A stretch of DNA of 18,954 bases, taken from assembly GCA_002314565.1 (NCBI GenBank), contig DCGL01000048.1, forward strand, positions 1 through 18,954. The letters run 5' to 3'. The notes beneath the pieces were generated by a model. The model searched no databases. It was not told the origin of the DNA and was given only the letters and a program-made list of their open reading frames with translations. The position numbers and the translations under genes are program-made. Shown here in pieces: positions 1 to 7,284 of this stretch; the first letter of the stretch is position 1, and every line of letters begins with the position of its first letter. The stretch is from Clostridiales bacterium UBA1779. GTDB lineage: Bacteria > Bacillota > Clostridia > Oscillospirales > CAG-272.

Positions 1-21
1 GCTCATGCCGAGCACACCCTA

Positions 22-54
22 AAAATCCCCGGGCCTTTACGGTCCGGGGATTTT
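22..54 (-). terminator. Intrinsic terminator of rpsB-tsf
   Basis: A perfect 11-bp inverted repeat (arms 22-32 and 44-54, 11-nt loop) with a GC core of CCCCGG/CCGGGG flanked by A and T runs. Read on the minus strand the stem ends in a U-rich stretch, and it lies 38 nt past the tsf stop codon. The A/T-flanked symmetry means it could also stop a convergent plus-strand gene outside the window. Confidence 0.9.
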
Positions 55-92
55 CGGTCTGGCCTTTTCAGACAGCTCGTTAAAATATAACC

Positions 93-1025
93 TTAGTTCT
101 TCTTTGTGAGCTCGGCAATTTCAGCGGCGAAATTGTCTTCTCTCTTCTCAAGACCTTCGCCCTTATTGTAAAGGATGAAGCTCTTTACGGTAATGGTTGT
201 GCCGGCAGCCTTGGCTACGCCTTCAACGTACTTGGCAACGGACTGTGATTCGTCGCCGCCGAACAGGAATTCCTGGTCGATGAGGCAAACGCTCTCATAG
301 AACTTGCCCATCTTACCGATAACAATCTTCTCAAGAATATTGTCGGGCTTGCCGGCATTCTTGGGATCGTTCTTCATAGCGGCAATCTGGATGCTCTTTT
401 CTTCTTCGAATACGTCGGCGGGAATTTCTTCACGGCGAACGTACTTGGGAGCGGGTGTGGAACCTGCAACCTGAAGAGCAAGCTTTCTTGCGCACTCGTC
501 AACTTCAGCGCATTCCTTGCCGGCATCGAGGCAGACAACAACGGCTGTGGAGCTGTCGTGATGTACGTAAGCACCTGTGATACCGTCAACGAGAGCGAAA
601 CGGCGGATTGTGATCTTTTCGCCAATCTTGAATCTCATTTCGGAAAGCATTGCATCAACGGTCATATCTTCGCCGTTGTACTTGCATTCCTTGAGAGCAT
701 CAACGTCAGCAGGATTGTTGGCGATGACTGTAGCAAGAACTCCTTTTACGAAATCCTTGAAAATCTGGTTCTTGGCAACGAAGTCGGTTTCAGCATTGAC
801 TTCGATGATAGCGGTCTTGCCGTCAGCTTTGAGAATATCGACAACACCTTCGGCAGCGATTCTGCTTTCCTTCTTGGCAGCAACGGCAAGTCCTCTTTCA
901 CGAAGAACCTTAAGAGCCTTGTCCTTGTCACCGTCGGCCTCAACGAGAGCCTTTTTGCATTCCATCATGCCGATTCCGGTTTCAGCGCGGAGAGCGGCAA
1001 CGTCCTTTGCAGATATTGTAGCCAT
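93..1025 (-). CDS. tsf: Elongation factor Ts
   Basis: EF-Ts is the cytoplasmic guanine-nucleotide exchange factor that releases GDP from EF-Tu so it can be recharged with GTP. The 310-residue product starts with the UBA-like N-terminal domain (residues about 5-45, including AETGIGMMECKKAL), followed by the EF-Tu-binding motif AETDFVAKN (about 78-86) and the core domain to the C terminus. Length is close to the family norm. The ATG is supported by AAGGAG nine bases upstream, and the gene begins 23 nt after rpsB, the usual bacterial order. It is probably co-transcribed with rpsB and ends at the strong hairpin at 22-54. Nothing is odd about it. Confidence 0.97.
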   Translation of the reverse strand: MATISAKDVAALRAETGIGMMECKKALVEADGDKDKALKVLRERGLAVAAKKESRIAAEGVVDILKADGKTAIIEVNAETDFVAKNQIFKDFVKGVLATVIANNPADVDALKECKYNGEDMTVDAMLSEMRFKIGEKITIRRFALVDGITGAYVHHDSSTAVVVCLDAGKECAEVDECARKLALQVAGSTPAPKYVRREEIPADVFEEEKSIQIAAMKNDPKNAGKPDNILEKIVIGKMGKFYESVCLIDQEFLFGGDESQSVAKYVEGVAKAAGTTITVKSFILYNKGEGLEKREDNFAAEIAELTKKN

Positions 1026-1048
1026 AATCAGTGTCTCCTTACAAATAA

Positions 1049-1792
1049 TCAGTTGTTCTCTTCGACAGCGGGAGCCTCTTCTTCAGCGGCAGCTTCTGTC
1101 TCGGTCTGTTCGCCCTGCTTGCCTTCGATAACGGCATCGGCAAGAGCGGAGGAAATGAGCTTGATGGCGCGGATAGCGTCGTCATTTCCGGGGATGACGT
1201 AATCTGCATCGTCAGGATCGCAGTTTGTATCAACGATGGCGATTACGGGGATGCCCAGCTTCTGAGCTTCCTTAACGGCGTTGCATTCCTTCTTGGGGTC
1301 AACGATGAAGATGGCAGAGGGCAGCTCTGTCATAGTCTTGATACCGCCGTAGTTCTTTTCGAGGTCGGCAAGTTCCTTCTGCTTTGCGGCAACTTCCTTC
1401 TTGGGAAGCATATCCCAGGTTCCGTCCTCGCTCATTCTGGTGAGGCTGTTAAGACGGTTGATGGACTTCTTGATGGTCTTGAAGTTGGTCATCATTCCGC
1501 CCGGCCATCTTACGTTTACGTAGTACATACCGCATCTCTCGGCTTCTTCCTTGATGGCGTCAGCGGCCTGCTTTTTGGTTCCTACGAAAAGGATGGAGCC
1601 GTTGGCAGCAGCAAGATCTCTGACGAACATATAAGCTTCGTCAAACTTCTTGACTGTCTTCTGAAGGTCGATGATGTAAATACCGTTTCTCTCGGTGTAG
1701 ATGTACTCCGCCATCTTGGGGTTCCATCTTCTGGTGTGGTGTCCGAAATGGACGCCGGCTTCAAGCAGCTGCTTGATGCTGATAATAGACAT
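1049..1792 (-). CDS. rpsB: 30S ribosomal protein S2
   Basis: S2 is a small-subunit ribosomal protein that binds late in 30S assembly, near the S1 site. The 247-residue product has the hallmark N terminus (KQLLEAGVHFGHHTRRWNPKM, residues about 7-27), then YIYTERNGIYIIDLQKT, the FVGTKKQA segment and the PGNDDAIRAI motif near residue 205. An acidic Glu/Ala-rich tail (about 225-247) is common in Firmicutes. The ATG follows a strong AGGAGG with an 8-nt spacer. It is the first gene of rpsB-tsf, behind its own promoter and a structured leader, which would suit feedback control by S2; that control is inferred. Confidence 0.97.
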   Translation of the reverse strand: MSIISIKQLLEAGVHFGHHTRRWNPKMAEYIYTERNGIYIIDLQKTVKKFDEAYMFVRDLAAANGSILFVGTKKQAADAIKEEAERCGMYYVNVRWPGGMMTNFKTIKKSINRLNSLTRMSEDGTWDMLPKKEVAAKQKELADLEKNYGGIKTMTELPSAIFIVDPKKECNAVKEAQKLGIPVIAIVDTNCDPDDADYVIPGNDDAIRAIKLISSALADAVIEGKQGEQTETEAAAEEEAPAVEENN

Positions 1793-1800
1793 TTGAATGT

Positions 1801-1806
1801 CCTCCT
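1801..1806 (-). promoter_or_regulatory. rpsB Shine-Dalgarno site
   Basis: AGGAGG on the minus strand, 8 nt before the rpsB ATG at 1792. It lies about 17 nt past the outer stem of the leader, so structure in the leader could affect access to it. Confidence 0.9.
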
Positions 1807-1822
1807 TTTAGGTTTTTTCCAC

Positions 1823-1882
1823 CACGGCTTTGAGGCACTGACTGTCCGCACGGACAGCACCGTAATGCCGCCGGGAGCCGTG
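1823..1882 (-). promoter_or_regulatory. Structured 5' leader of rpsB (candidate autoregulatory element)
   Basis: Three nested pairings lie between the promoter and the ribosome binding site: an outer 7-bp stem (1876-1882 with 1823-1829, CACGGCT/AGCCGTG on the minus strand), a middle 4-bp stem (1866-1869 with 1834-1837, GGCA/TGCC) and a perfect inner 7-bp hairpin (1851-1857 with 1842-1848, CTGTCCG/CGGACAG, 2-nt turn that would open in RNA). Together they give a long rod with internal loops. Many ribosomal-protein operons have leaders bound by their own product; I do not recognise this one as a named family. Confidence 0.55.
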
Positions 1883-2034
1883 TGTGTATTTATTTGAATT
1901 GCACGTTTCTGCCGAGAAATGCACAAACGCACAAAACGGTCGAATTATATCACATTTTAATGTTTTTTTCAATATATAAAAAATAAAAAATCGAAATCGT
2001 TTTGCAAATTTACAATTTGTTTACAATTGTGGAT
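1883..2034. other. A/T-rich gap between the pseudo-ATPase gene and the rpsB leader
   Basis: Apart from the rpsB promoter, this stretch is A/T-rich with small repeated words (TTACAATT twice around 2009-2027) and a weak 5-bp hairpin (CAAAT/ATTTG). I find no strong intrinsic terminator after the upstream gene, so some readthrough into rpsB-tsf is possible. Confidence 0.5.
1944..1972 (-). promoter_or_regulatory. Sigma-A-type promoter of rpsB-tsf
   Basis: Minus-strand -35 TTGAAA (1972-1967, 5 of 6 to consensus), a 17-bp spacer and -10 TATAAT (1949-1944, perfect). Very A/T-rich DNA lies upstream (1973-2000), like an UP element. The predicted transcript starts near 1937, leaving a leader of about 145 nt. 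A strong promoter suits a ribosomal-protein gene. Confidence 0.85.
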
Positions 2035-4245
2035 TCAAAACCGGGTTCTGTTTGAGGATGCTTTTGCAATCAGGAAAGAAATTCCGCTGAAAACGAGAGG
2101 AACCAGAGCCGGAATCAGGGAAAAAGCAAGCGTGCGTATTGCAGTTGTGAGAGTTCCTGAATAAAGCTCCGCTTCAACCGAAGACGTTCCTATAAAGCAG
2201 ATTCCCATACAGGCAATTATTGAAAGCAGAGTATAAATAACGTAGATGAGATTGATCCCACCAATACCGAGCTGCGCCTTTTCCTCAAGTCTTTCCGAAA
2301 GAACGACTGACGGTCCGGAAAGCAGCAAAGAACAGATTACGAAACACTGACCGGAGATTTCACTCTGAGCAAAAAACAGAACCCCGGTTACAGCTATGGC
2401 AGAAGCACTGAGCAAGCCGATACCGCAATATTTCAGAATATTGAGGTGTTCTTTTCCAATGCGTTTTTCAAAGCATTTTCTCGACTGCATCAGCATTTCC
2501 TCTTCCGGAACGACGCTCACGAGTGCAAATGCAAATACAGCCCCGAGAATCAGCACCGTTTCAGCTGAAAGACGCAGGCTCTGCGCCTGTGCTATGATAG
2601 GAAACAGAACGGCAGCGCTGAGAATTGCAAAATAGCTTACGAGCATATTTCTTATCATAAACAATCTTGCGCAGACGGAAACCGATAATGAAAACAGAGA
2701 GAACAGTCCTGATATTCCTCCGTCTTTACCAAGTGTTCCTGCGGCAGGAATAAGAGAATCCGCATTGGCACAGGTTTCGGCATCGGAAGAATCTCTGACG
2801 GCACAGGAAACTATCGAATCGTTCATAACCGGCATATCCGAGCGCTTTCTCACAACAGCAGCTATTACAGAGCCGCCCCTACGAAGACGTCTCGAAAGTG
2901 ATGCTGCAGCCTGAGGCTGAAATCCAACGAAAATACTGTGAGATTTTTCAATTGGACTGCCGGCATGCTCCAACGAAAATCTGTCAAATCCAACAACGGA
3001 ATCCGTGCTTCCCGGCATTCCGCATTCAGAGGCAAAATTTCTGACCGTACGGTTATCTCCCGGAAGAACCAGAACCGGACGGACTCCGAAATCCTCAAGT
3101 GCCGCAACCGCATCAGCATTACCTTCCGGAAACGTTCCGCCGACTGCAGGAACAGCTTCAAGAATAAAATCGAAGCCCTGCCCCTCTGTCAGCACCGAGA
3201 CGGGAGCGGTAACCATAAAATACGGTGTCAGCCCTTTATCGCTTATCTGACTGACGTACTCCGTTACGTCCCGAAAATATCTTTCGCTCATCTCTGCAAG
3301 ACTGCCGTCATTCCGTCTGAAATACGCACAGCGGTTCAGAATATCCTGAGAAGCGGAACGTATGAGCAGCTCGGTTCTGAGGGGAACGGATTTGTATCTT
3401 AAAAGAAGAGAAACGTCGCCGGTTCCGGGGAAATTCAGATACGGTTCTTCAAAGGTACATTGTGAGAGATGTGTGAACCTTCCTTCAGACTGACAGTCGT
3501 TGAATCTCAGAACAGCGTCTTCGTGAGCCTGTCTGAATGAAAATCCTTCTGCTGATATATTCTGAAGGATCATACTTATGGCTGCACATTTTTCCGCAGG
3601 AAGGCCGAGGCCGCTTTCAAAGAGGCCTGACTCACGGTAAACGGAGGCGGAGTACCACAGCTGACGGACTTCTGACGTATTGTCATAAAACACCGTCGGC
3701 TGCAATATCAGAGCCGTGTCGCAGGAGGCCAGGCACTCAGCTGCGTCCGTATTTCTAATCTCTATTCCCTTCTGCTCACCGTCACGTCCTCTGAACATAC
3801 GTACAGCGGCATAGTCCATAGCGGAACCGTCTTTTGCCCCCGGGATGGACAGGCCGAGTGACATAAGTGCAAGAACGTTGGTGAAAGCCGAAGAAAAATC
3901 GGACTTGTCAGGCCGAACCAGCTCAAAAATAAGAAGCGGAACGGCTGCCGCAGCAAAAACGAAAGCGAGCACTGACGAAAGCTTTGAAAAGCTTCCGATA
4001 ATTGTTCCCTGCTTCTTTTTGATTTTTTCCCTGTCAGCAGGCTCTGCGGCAAGCAGTGAATTTTTTGACCGCAGAGAAAAATAAGCACGTATACAGGATG
4101 AAAGTAACAGTGACAGCAGAATAAGGGCAGCTTCTTTCAAGCTGCCCGTAAAGGCATATATTATCAGTAATACGATGAAAATCAGATAAATCGGGTCTTC
4201 AAAGACCGAAATCAGAATACCGAAAAAACTGCCTTTATTTTTCAT
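2035..4245 (-). CDS. Degenerate P2-type (Ca2+-type) cation ATPase, predicted pseudo-pump
   Basis: This 736-residue multi-pass membrane protein follows the layout of P2-type ATPases without the catalytic residues. Residues 5-65 (FEDPIYLIFIVLL, then KEAALILLSLLLSS) match TM1-TM2. The actuator domain with TGES is missing: only about 15 polar residues join TM2 to TM3 (about 84-140). After TM4, RNTDAAECLASCDTALILQPTVFYDN lines up with RKLPAVETLG...DKTGTLT, so the phosphorylated Asp is Leu181. The domain around 365-500 keeps VLPGDN (for MITGD) but has VRKRSDMP (about 466-472) for GDGVNDAP. TM5-TM10 follow (about 510-730); TM6 reads LILGAVFAFAL where pumps have NLVTD. The ATG overlaps the upstream clpE-like stop by one base (TGATG). 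The open frame argues against a dying pseudogene. Alignment is by eye; function unknown. Confidence 0.8.
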   Translation of the reverse strand: MKNKGSFFGILISVFEDPIYLIFIVLLIIYAFTGSLKEAALILLSLLLSSCIRAYFSLRSKNSLLAAEPADREKIKKKQGTIIGSFSKLSSVLAFVFAAAAVPLLIFELVRPDKSDFSSAFTNVLALMSLGLSIPGAKDGSAMDYAAVRMFRGRDGEQKGIEIRNTDAAECLASCDTALILQPTVFYDNTSEVRQLWYSASVYRESGLFESGLGLPAEKCAAISMILQNISAEGFSFRQAHEDAVLRFNDCQSEGRFTHLSQCTFEEPYLNFPGTGDVSLLLRYKSVPLRTELLIRSASQDILNRCAYFRRNDGSLAEMSERYFRDVTEYVSQISDKGLTPYFMVTAPVSVLTEGQGFDFILEAVPAVGGTFPEGNADAVAALEDFGVRPVLVLPGDNRTVRNFASECGMPGSTDSVVGFDRFSLEHAGSPIEKSHSIFVGFQPQAAASLSRRLRRGGSVIAAVVRKRSDMPVMNDSIVSCAVRDSSDAETCANADSLIPAAGTLGKDGGISGLFSLFSLSVSVCARLFMIRNMLVSYFAILSAAVLFPIIAQAQSLRLSAETVLILGAVFAFALVSVVPEEEMLMQSRKCFEKRIGKEHLNILKYCGIGLLSASAIAVTGVLFFAQSEISGQCFVICSLLLSGPSVVLSERLEEKAQLGIGGINLIYVIYTLLSIIACMGICFIGTSSVEAELYSGTLTTAIRTLAFSLIPALVPLVFSGISFLIAKASSNRTRF

Positions 4246-6551
4246 CAGTCAGATACGCTTACCTCCGGTGCATCGTTTTCGATTCTGATATTGACATTTT
4301 TCGGAGATGAGGAATAATTGGATATCAGTTCATTTGCAATCAGATCTTCAATTTCTTTCTGAATATAACGTCTCATATTTCTTGCGCCGTACTTCGGTGA
4401 ATACGACTTTTCCGCAATAAACTTTGCAACTCCTTCTTCACAGTTGAGAGTGATACCGCGCTCTGAAAGAACGGAAGCCAGATCGTGAAGCATAATTCCG
4501 GCAATGGTGACAAAATGATCCGGCGTCAGGCTGTTGAATACTATTGTCTCATCAACTCTGTTGAGAAATTCAGGACGCAGGAAATCAAGCAGAGCCTTTT
4601 CGGTCTTTGCCTTTTCGGCTTCGGCGGCAGAAGCTCCGAATCCGATTGCATTTGTTGCGTACGTCGAACCGCAGTTCGTCGTCATTACAATGACCGTATT
4701 CTCGAAGTTAACGGTTCTGCCCTGAGCGTCTGTGATTCTTCCGTCGTCGAGAATCTGAAGAAGGATGTTCAGAACGTCCGGATGTGCCTTTTCAATCTCG
4801 TCAAACAGAACGACCGAATACGGTCTGCGGCGGATTTTTTCCGTCAGCTGACCGGCTTCATCGTATCCGACGTATCCGGGAGGTGAGCCTATCAGTCTTG
4901 AAACCGTATGCTTTTCCATAAACTCTGACATATCAAAGCGTATGAGGTTTTCAGGAGTATCAAAGAGGTCGGCTGCAAGTACCTTGACGAGTTCCGTCTT
5001 TCCGACACCGGTGGGGCCGGCAAAAATAAACGAAACAGGCTTTCTCTTGTATGCAATACCTGCTCTGTTGCGCTTGATGGCTCTGGTGACGGCTGCAACG
5101 GCCTCATCCTGACCTACGATTCTGCTTTTCAGTCTGCCCTCAAGTCCGTCAATGCGTGAGAATTCGTTTTCACCGACTGTTGTTGCAGGAATTCCGGTCC
5201 AGATTTCAATTACGGCGGCAAGGTCTGCGCAGGTAAGTTCAATCTTATCACAGTCTTTTTCAAGTTCAGTGAGTCTGTCTGAGAGTGCAAGTTCTTTTGT
5301 TTTGATTTTGGCAAGCTGCTCAAACTTCTGATTTTCACCGATTTCGGTGTTTTCTTCAGCGGATTCGCGTTCGGATTTCAGACTCAGAAGTTCTTTGCGG
5401 ATTTTATAGGATTCGTTAAGCGGAGCACTTGAAAGAGACAGCTGAGAAGCCGCTTCATCAAGCAGGTCAATGGCCTTATCGGGAAGATATCTGTCGGTAA
5501 TATAACGTTCGGACAGAACGACAGCCCTGCGTACGACGTCATCCGGAATGTGAATACGGTGATACTCCTCATAATAATGCTTGATACCGAGAAGCATATC
5601 ACAGGCTTCGTTCATTGAAGGCTCGTTGACGGTCACAGGCTGGAAACGTCTTTCAAGAGCGGAATCCTTTTCTATGTATTTTCTGTATTCTTTCAGAGTC
5701 GTCGCACCGATTACTCTTATCTCGCCTCTTGAAAGAGCGGGCTTCAGTATATTGGCGGCATTGATGCTTCCTTCGGCATCTCCGGCACCGACGATATTGT
5801 GAACCTCGTCGATGACGAGAATGATATTCCCGGCACTCTTTACTTCGTTGACGAGGGTGAGCATTCTCTGCTCAAACTGACCTCTGAACTGAGTTCCCGC
5901 TACCATTGCCGTCAGGTCAAGAAGATAGAGCTCCTGCCCCTGAAGACGGAAAGGAACGTCACCGGCAGCGATTCTCTGTGCAAGAGCCTCGGCAATTGCG
6001 GTTTTTCCGACACCGGGCTCACCTATGAGGCAGGGATTGTTTTTCTGGCGGCGGCAAAGAATCTGAATTACGCGGGCAAGCTCGTTTTTTCTGCCGACGA
6101 TGTTGTCGAGATGACCCTTTCTTGCAAGTTCAGTGAGATTTTTGCAGTACTTTGCAAGAAATTCGGGCTTTTTCTGTCCGTCATTCTGAGGTTTTGCCTT
6201 CTTTTCGGCATTCGCACCTGCTTTGGGACCGTCTTTTCCGACAATACCGGAAATGTTTTCAAAGAGCTTTGCGAAATTGATTGACGGGGCTCCTCCCTCA
6301 TCGGCAACTGCCGGAGTATCATTGTTTTCAGACAGCATATCCTGGGCATTTTCAAATCCTTCAGTCAGTTCGGTCAACTGATCCGGAGTCAACCCCATAT
6401 GCTTGAGCTGATTATTCATAATATCGTCAATCGGGACTCCGAGTTCCTTTGCACAGGGAATGCACAGACCTTCGGTCCTTTTTTCCCCGTTTTCCACTTT
6501 TGTCACAAAGACCACTGCAGGTCTCTGATTACATCTTGAACATTTTACCAT
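4245..6551 (-). CDS. clpE: ClpE-like AAA+ unfoldase with N-terminal zinc finger
   Basis: A Clp/Hsp100 ATPase of 768 residues that should unfold substrates and feed them to ClpP. It opens with a CxxC-X22-CxxC zinc finger (Cys4, 7, 30, 33), as in ClpE and McsA, in place of the ClpC N-domain repeats. A low-complexity linker (about 60-130) leads to AAA-1 (Walker A GEPGVGKT 177-184, Walker B Asp248-Glu249, Arg pair 301-302), a short UVR-like coiled middle region (about 390-435) and AAA-2 (Walker A GPTGVGKT 512-519, Walker B Asp584-Glu585). The ClpP-docking loop Ile-Gly-Phe is at 636-638. The start at 6551 is chosen because the zinc finger follows at once; an in-frame ATG at 6671 would add 40 unrelated-looking residues, and neither start has a good ribosome binding site. 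The usual partners ctsR, mcsA and mcsB are absent; the stop overlaps the next start. Confidence 0.85.
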   Translation of the reverse strand: MVKCSRCNQRPAVVFVTKVENGEKRTEGLCIPCAKELGVPIDDIMNNQLKHMGLTPDQLTELTEGFENAQDMLSENNDTPAVADEGGAPSINFAKLFENISGIVGKDGPKAGANAEKKAKPQNDGQKKPEFLAKYCKNLTELARKGHLDNIVGRKNELARVIQILCRRQKNNPCLIGEPGVGKTAIAEALAQRIAAGDVPFRLQGQELYLLDLTAMVAGTQFRGQFEQRMLTLVNEVKSAGNIILVIDEVHNIVGAGDAEGSINAANILKPALSRGEIRVIGATTLKEYRKYIEKDSALERRFQPVTVNEPSMNEACDMLLGIKHYYEEYHRIHIPDDVVRRAVVLSERYITDRYLPDKAIDLLDEAASQLSLSSAPLNESYKIRKELLSLKSERESAEENTEIGENQKFEQLAKIKTKELALSDRLTELEKDCDKIELTCADLAAVIEIWTGIPATTVGENEFSRIDGLEGRLKSRIVGQDEAVAAVTRAIKRNRAGIAYKRKPVSFIFAGPTGVGKTELVKVLAADLFDTPENLIRFDMSEFMEKHTVSRLIGSPPGYVGYDEAGQLTEKIRRRPYSVVLFDEIEKAHPDVLNILLQILDDGRITDAQGRTVNFENTVIVMTTNCGSTYATNAIGFGASAAEAEKAKTEKALLDFLRPEFLNRVDETIVFNSLTPDHFVTIAGIMLHDLASVLSERGITLNCEEGVAKFIAEKSYSPKYGARNMRRYIQKEIEDLIANELISNYSSSPKNVNIRIENDAPEVSVSD

Positions 6552-6566
6552 TTTTTTACCGGGTAT

Positions 6567-6582
6567 TCCGCATATAGCGGAG
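6567..6582 (-). repeat. Small hairpin just before the ClpE-like start
   Basis: TCCGC/GCGGA arms around an ATATA loop lie about 16 nt ahead of the chosen ATG at 6551. No clear Shine-Dalgarno lies between. It may affect initiation, but a 5-bp stem could be chance. Confidence 0.3.
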
Positions 6583-6672
6583 TGAACGGGACGGCAGTTG
6601 AATTTTAAGTACAGACCTAATGCCGGCCCGAATATTTTTGCCGTAAGGATATGCCTCACAGCCGTATTCATA

Positions 6673-6688
6673 TTCCGTATTTACGGAA
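6673..6688. repeat. Near-perfect 16-bp palindrome between cvpA and clpE-like gene
   Basis: TTCCGTATTTACGGAA has 7-bp perfect arms (6673-6679 and 6682-6688) and a 2-bp centre. It sits in the 143-nt gap between the CvpA-family stop and the ClpE-like start. It lacks the tandem heptads of a CtsR box and the long arms of a CIRCE element. It could be a dimeric-repressor site, but no convincing promoter was found beside it. Confidence 0.4.
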
Positions 6689-6694
6689 GTACAA

Positions 6695-7258
6695 TCAATT
6701 TTTAATCGATTCTGCACTTTTTCCGAGGATTCCGAGCAGCTTGTCAATGCTTATATATTCAAAAGGAGCAAAATCGCAGAAGAAACGGAAGATGTATGAG
6801 TCGGAAGCAATGCTTCGTACCCAATCGGCTGCATCGCCGGAAAGCTTAAGCTCGACAAACAATGCAATGAGTACGCAGATTGCCGAATCAATGAGTATGC
6901 CGATGACGGCACCGAAAACTGCACCGAGTATTGCGTCAAGAGTTGAGAGCGCTTCGGTTTTGGAAGCCTTTTTAACTGCAATACCGATAAGGCTGAGCGC
7001 AACAAGCGCAATGGAAAATACTATAAGATATCCGCATATATCCGAGAAAAGCTCAGCTTTGGACTGATCATCAACCTTGCTTTCCCAGAATTTCAGAAGA
7101 AGGAATCTTCCGGCAGAAGGACCGAAAAAATACGCAAGTACGGTTGAAGCGGCAGTGCTGATAAGCTTCCATGCGGATTTTGCAAAGCCTTTGAAATAAC
7201 AGATGATAACTTCAAGCAGTACGATAAGTACAAGAAACAGATCAAGTAAATAATTCAT
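6695..7258 (-). CDS. cvpA: CvpA family membrane protein
   Basis: A 187-residue inner-membrane protein with four predicted helices (about 4-24, 32-50, 70-92, 108-133). The pattern fits the CvpA family: an N-terminal hydrophobic LDLFLVLIVLL segment, a conserved FKGF(A)KS turn after helix 1, and the LDAILGAVFGAVIG motif that opens the last helix. CvpA was named for colicin V production in E. coli; its molecular role is not settled, with envelope-related functions most often suggested. AAGGA lies 7 nt before the ATG, and the gene starts 26 nt after its upstream neighbour. In Firmicutes other CvpA relatives lie beside mutS2 or division genes; here it follows a membrane-anchored unknown protein. 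Confidence 0.85.
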   Translation of the reverse strand: MNYLLDLFLVLIVLLEVIICYFKGFAKSAWKLISTAASTVLAYFFGPSAGRFLLLKFWESKVDDQSKAELFSDICGYLIVFSIALVALSLIGIAVKKASKTEALSTLDAILGAVFGAVIGILIDSAICVLIALFVELKLSGDAADWVRSIASDSYIFRFFCDFAPFEYISIDKLLGILGKSAESIKN

Positions 7259-7284
7259 TGTTTTTTCCTTTTACGGTGAAAGTT

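Noticed and set aside
558..1202. Plus-strand open frame of 214 codons opposite tsf and rpsB
   Set aside because: Antisense shadow of two certain genes, without a ribosome site or recognisable protein.
1582..1932. Minus-strand frame of 116 codons spanning the rpsB leader
   Set aside because: Runs out of frame into rpsB and through the leader hairpin; composition does not look like a real protein.
2001..2034. Possible terminator after the pseudo-ATPase gene
   Set aside because: Only a 5-bp A/T stem and scattered T runs were found; too weak to call.
5799..6284. Plus-strand frame of 161 codons opposite the ClpE-like gene
   Set aside because: Shadow of a conserved AAA+ coding region on the other strand.
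6602..6630. TAAAAT (minus strand) as a -10 for a private clpE-like promoter
   Set aside because: The bases 17-18 bp upstream are CGGGCC, unlike any -35.
6552..6671. 40-residue N-terminal extension of the ClpE-like protein
   Set aside because: The first zinc-finger Cys should lie a few residues from the start in ClpE-like proteins; the extension shows no family resemblance and its ATG has no ribosome site. Not fully excluded.
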